NCBI GenBank assembly: GCA_029262175.1
Contig: JAJCZV010000218.1
Location: forward strand, 1 to 36,287
Length of the DNA: 36,287 nt
Source of the DNA: Gemmatimonadota bacterium
Lineage (GTDB): Bacteria > Gemmatimonadota > Gemmatimonadetes > Palauibacterales > Palauibacteraceae
Direction: 5' to 3'
Within the stretch, counting starts at the first letter, position 1. Each line of letters opens with the position of its first letter. Made by a program: the position numbers and the translations under genes. Shown here one piece after another: positions 32,991 to 36,287 of this stretch. The notes under the pieces were generated by a model, which was given only the letters and a program-made list of their open reading frames with translations, did no database searches and was not told the DNA's origin.

Positions 32991-35900
32991 ATGGGTAAGT
33001 GTTTGTTGCGGTTCGCGGTGATCTTGAGCGTCGTGTCGTGGGTCGGCCCAACCGTTTCGACGGGGGTGGTCTCGGCTCAAGCGACTGATCCGACCATCGC
33101 GGCCGCCGCCAGAAGTCTGGCTCTGCGCGAGATCGGGCCGGCCGTCATGGGCGGACGGATCGCAGATGTGGCGGTTCACCCCCACAAGACGAGCACCTGG
33201 TATGTAGCCGCGGGGTCTGGCGGCCTTTGGAAGACGACCAACGCCGGTGTCACCTGGGACGCGGTTTTCGAGGACCAACCCGTCTATTCGATCGGAGATG
33301 TCGCGATCGACCCCAACCATCCCGATGTGATTTGGGTGGGATCGGGCGAAAACGTGAGCGGTCGGCACGTGGGCTGGGGAGACGGCGTCTACCGGAGTCG
33401 CAACGGCGGCGAGACGTGGGAGAACGTCGGGCTCGGGGACTCGCAGCACATCGGCAAGATTCTCATCGATCCGCGAAACAGCGACGTGGTGTTCGTCGCC
33501 GCGGAGGGTCCGCTTTGGTCATCGGGCGGAGATCGTGGCGTCTACAAGTCGGTCGACGGAGGAGAGACGTGGCGACTCGTACTCGAGATCGATGCGGACA
33601 CCGGCGTGACCGACATGGAGTTCGCTCCCGGTAACCCGGACATGATCTACGCCGCGGCATACCAGCGCCGACGACACGTCTGGGGACACATGGCAGGCGG
33701 TCCCAACTCGGGCATCCACAAGTCGAGCGATGGGGGCGAGACCTGGCGGAGGATCGAGGCGGGTCTTCCGGACGGAGACATCGGGAAGATCGGCCTTGCC
33801 GTCACCCCCGCGAATCCGGAGGTCGTGTACGCGACGCTCGAGGGAAACGAGGAGATGCGAGGTTTCTATCGTTCGCTCGATAAAGGCGAGAGCTTCGAGA
33901 AGCGGAACTCCTACACGTCGGGCGGGACGGGGCCGCACTACTACCAAGAGATCGAAGCCTCGTATGAGGATGCCGACGTCGTCTATCAGATGGACGTCTA
34001 TATCCAGGTGACGCGCGACGGTGGGGCGACCTTCGGGAACCTGGAGACCGGCGCCTCCAAGCACAGCGACAACCACGCCATGTGGATCGACCCGCACGAC
34101 GGGAACCACATGCTCGTTGGAACCGATGGCGGGCTCTACGAGACGTTCGACGAACTCTACACCGCCCGTCACTTCCCGAACCTTCCCATCTCACAGCTCT
34201 ATAAGATCGCGCTCGACAACGCGGAGCCGTTCTACAACGTGCTGGCTGGGGCGCAGGATCTCGGGACGTTTTGGGGCCCCTCGCGCACGATGAATTTGGA
34301 AGGCGTTCGCAACGGCGATTGGTACCTGCCCATGGGTTCGGACGGATACGCGGTACAGATCGATCCCACCGATCCCAACACGCTCTACCTGCAGACGCAG
34401 CAGGGAAACCTGTGGCGCTACGATCGCACGAGTGAAGAAGCGCTCGACATTCAGCCGCAGCCCGCACCCGGCGATGCGCCGGAGCGTTGGAACTGGGACA
34501 CGCCTGTTTTGATCAGTCCTCACGATTCGAACCGTCTCTACTTCGCCTCGCAGCGATTGTGGCGGAGCGATGATCGAGGCGATTCATGGACCGCGATCAG
34601 CGGCGATCTGACGACAAGCGCAAATCGCTACGAACTCGAGTTCATGGGGCGCGTCTGGAGCGTCGATGATCTGATCGACAACGGGGCGATGTCCAAGTAC
34701 TCGACGATCACGGGCATCTCCGAGTCGCCGGTGGCCGAAGGCGTCATCTACGTCAGCACCGATGACGGTCTGGTTCAAGCGACCGAAGACGGAGGGGCGA
34801 CGTGGCGGATCGCGACGAACCCTCCAGGACTTCCGGTCGGCACCTTCGTCAACGATGTGGAGGCGTCTCAACACGACGCGAACACCGTCTTCGCGGCGGC
34901 GGTGAACCATAAGCGGGGTGACTTCAGCCCCTACCTGTTCGCGAGCAACGATCGCGGCCGGAGCTGGCGATCGATCGCCGGCGACATCCCGGGTGGCACC
35001 ATCACGTGGGCGATCGAGCAAGATCATCTGAACCCGAATCTCCTCTTTCTGGGCGCGGAGTTCGGGCTCTACTTCAGCCCGAACGGGGGCGGAAACTGGT
35101 ATATGCTGAGCGGCGGGGCGCCGACGATCCCGTTCCGGGATCTCGAGCTGCAGCGGCGTGACAGCGACCTGGTCGGAGCCACGTTCGGACGCGGGATCTA
35201 CGTGCTCGACGACTATTCGCCACTACGAAACATCGCCGACGGCGCGCTCGCGTCGGCGCAGGATGGAACGCTCTTCCCGGTTCGGGACGCCTGGTGGTAC
35301 ATCCCGTTCCTTCCGATGCAGGCGCGCGGAAAGCCGACCTTGGGCAGCGATGATTACACGGCTCCGAACCCCGATTTCGGCGCCACGTTTACGTACTACC
35401 TTCGCGAAAAGCCCACGACGGCTCGTGAGAGGCGACGCGAGGCAGAGCGCGCGCTGAGAACGCAGGGTGCCGACGTCGCGTTTCCCGGCTATGACGCGCT
35501 TCGCGCCGAGGCGGTCGAGGGCGAGCCTCAGGTCCTGATGATGGTGCGCGACGCGCAGGGCCAGCCGGTGCGATGGGTCCGAGGCGCCGCTAGCGCGGGT
35601 CTTCACCGGGTGACCTGGGATCTACGAGATACGCCGCCGGACCCCGTGAGCTTTGCCTCGCCCGGTTTCGTGTCGCCGTTCTCTCCGCTACCCCAAGGCG
35701 CGCTTGCGACGCCGGGTCGCTACAGCGCCGAACTCATGGTGGTCTCGAGCGCCGGGGTTCGGTCGATCGGGACCGCTCAATCGTTCGAGGTACGGCCCGT
35801 CGAGAACGCGCCCGCGGGCACGGACTTCAACGCGGTGGTCGCGTTCCAGCGCGAAGCGAGCGAGTTGTCGCGCCGGATCTCGGGAGCCGGAGCGGAGCTT

Positions 35901-36287
35901 GGCGCTGCCACGGATCGTCTACGCCATATGCGCGCCGCCCTCCTCGGGGCACCGAGCGCCGATCCCGCACTGTTCAGTCGACTCGACGCCTTGGGCGCCT
36001 CACTACAGGATCTTCAAACCCGTCTGTTCGGTGATCGGTCGCGGCAGCAGCTCAACGAGTCCTCCGCTCCGTCGATTCAGAATCGAGTCAGTCGTGTGAT
36101 CCGCGGCCACTGGACCACGCGCCAGACGCCGACCGCGACGCAGCGTCGCAATCTCCAGATCGGGACCACCGACTTCGGATCCTTCACCCGCGATCTCCGG
36201 GCGCTGTTGGACGGAGACCTGACAGATTTGGAGGCGGCCCTCGAGGCGGCCGGCGCACCGTGGACTCCGGGTCGACAGCTTCCTCCG
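32991..36287 (+). CDS. Large secreted Asp-box (sortilin/VPS10-like, BNR) beta-propeller protein, C-terminus beyond the window
   Basis: The frame is open for 1099 codons from an ATG with GAGAGG 9 nt upstream to the right edge. It has a signal peptide (cleavage likely after VSA, residue 29). At least ten Asp-box blocks (S-x-D-G-G-x-T-W type, such as KSVDGGETW and RSDDRGDSW) span residues about 75-690, making up two stacked propellers. A C-terminal domain with two beta-rich stretches and a coiled-coil-like helical part follows (about 760 onward). This family is abundant in Gemmatimonadota and Bacteroidota. Its substrate is unknown; it could be a glycosidase-like or peptide-binding secreted protein. 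Confidence 0.87.
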   Translation, partial: MGKCLLRFAVILSVVSWVGPTVSTGVVSAQATDPTIAAAARSLALREIGPAVMGGRIADVAVHPHKTSTWYVAAGSGGLWKTTNAGVTWDAVFEDQPVYSIGDVAIDPNHPDVIWVGSGENVSGRHVGWGDGVYRSRNGGETWENVGLGDSQHIGKILIDPRNSDVVFVAAEGPLWSSGGDRGVYKSVDGGETWRLVLEIDADTGVTDMEFAPGNPDMIYAAAYQRRRHVWGHMAGGPNSGIHKSSDGGETWRRIEAGLPDGDIGKIGLAVTPANPEVVYATLEGNEEMRGFYRSLDKGESFEKRNSYTSGGTGPHYYQEIEASYEDADVVYQMDVYIQVTRDGGATFGNLETGASKHSDNHAMWIDPHDGNHMLVGTDGGLYETFDELYTARHFPNLPISQLYKIALDNAEPFYNVLAGAQDLGTFWGPSRTMNLEGVRNGDWYLPMGSDGYAVQIDPTDPNTLYLQTQQGNLWRYDRTSEEALDIQPQPAPGDAPERWNWDTPVLISPHDSNRLYFASQRLWRSDDRGDSWTAISGDLTTSANRYELEFMGRVWSVDDLIDNGAMSKYSTITGISESPVAEGVIYVSTDDGLVQATEDGGATWRIATNPPGLPVGTFVNDVEASQHDANTVFAAAVNHKRGDFSPYLFASNDRGRSWRSIAGDIPGGTITWAIEQDHLNPNLLFLGAEFGLYFSPNGGGNWYMLSGGAPTIPFRDLELQRRDSDLVGATFGRGIYVLDDYSPLRNIADGALASAQDGTLFPVRDAWWYIPFLPMQARGKPTLGSDDYTAPNPDFGATFTYYLREKPTTARERRREAERALRTQGADVAFPGYDALRAEAVEGEPQVLMMVRDAQGQPVRWVRGAASAGLHRVTWDLRDTPPDPVSFASPGFVSPFSPLPQGALATPGRYSAELMVVSSAGVRSIGTAQSFEVRPVENAPAGTDFNAVVAFQREASELSRRISGAGAELGAATDRLRHMRAALLGAPSADPALFSRLDALGASLQDLQTRLFGDRSRQQLNESSAPSIQNRVSRVIRGHWTTRQTPTATQRRNLQIGTTDFGSFTRDLRALLDGDLTDLEAALEAAGAPWTPGRQLPP

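Noticed and set aside
1..36287. CRISPR arrays, tRNA or rRNA genes, and insertion sequences
   Set aside because: I saw no regularly spaced repeats, no cloverleaf, no rRNA-like stretch and no transposase-like protein; a covariance-model scan would be the decisive test for small RNAs.

Overview
The window comes from a high-GC Gram-negative bacterium, probably environmental or marine. Lipoprotein and Tat signals, two Na+/solute symporters, and a large Asp-box (sortilin-like) secreted protein would fit Gemmatimonadota or a related deep branch. No rRNA or other decisive marker is present, so the phylum is an inference. Many gene pairs share 4-base ATGA or GTGA overlaps, which helps fix starts and operons.

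Layout. 1-523: 5' part of an M23 peptidase lipoprotein (minus). 581-2499: a SoxC-like molybdoenzyme and cytochrome c pair (minus). 2612-6483: DJ-1/PfpI protein, Tat-exported epimerase, metallo-beta-lactamase lipoprotein and nucleotidyltransferase (minus). 6506-9820: an operon of Cdd1, alkyltransferase-like protein, Sec-peroxiredoxin, DUF4212 and an acetate-type symporter (minus). 9934-11640: reductive-dehalogenase-like Fe-S protein and a membrane protein (plus). 11644-14365: DoeB-like deacylase and a second symporter (minus). 14502-15632: a cystathionine gamma-synthase family enzyme (plus). 15660-24194: a sarcosine oxidase operon (TPR lipoprotein, extra FAD oxidoreductase, soxB-D-A-G, parvulin; minus). 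24390-25655: Sec-ArsC-like, DinB, Sec-ArsC-like (plus). 25958-28000: DUF222-HNH nuclease and a broken RHS fragment. 28003-28665 region: CsaA-like and zinc-ribbon proteins (minus). 28815-32399: second PLP enzyme, M20 hydrolase and adenosine deaminase family protein (plus). Then DoxX (minus) and the Asp-box protein running off the right edge.

The main finding is three probable selenoproteins that ordinary gene calling would split or truncate: a peroxiredoxin (8514-9170) with U-P-Y-C, and two thioredoxin-fold ArsC-like proteins (24390-24734 and 25314-25655) with U-S-T-C and U-N-S-C. In each, an in-frame TGA sits where the family has its catalytic Cys of a CxxC motif. In each, a perfect inverted repeat with a G-containing loop begins 10-13 nt after the TGA, placing the loop 17-19 nt downstream as in bacterial SECIS elements. 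The two ArsC-like genes flank a DinB-family (thiol-transferase superfamily) gene, overlapping it by 8 nt at one end, which suggests a compact selenium/thiol module of unknown substrate.

The sarcosine oxidase block oxidises sarcosine to glycine, producing H2O2 and 5,10-methylene-tetrahydrofolate. The Sec-peroxiredoxin could deal with peroxide, but the two are in different operons, so that link is only an inference.
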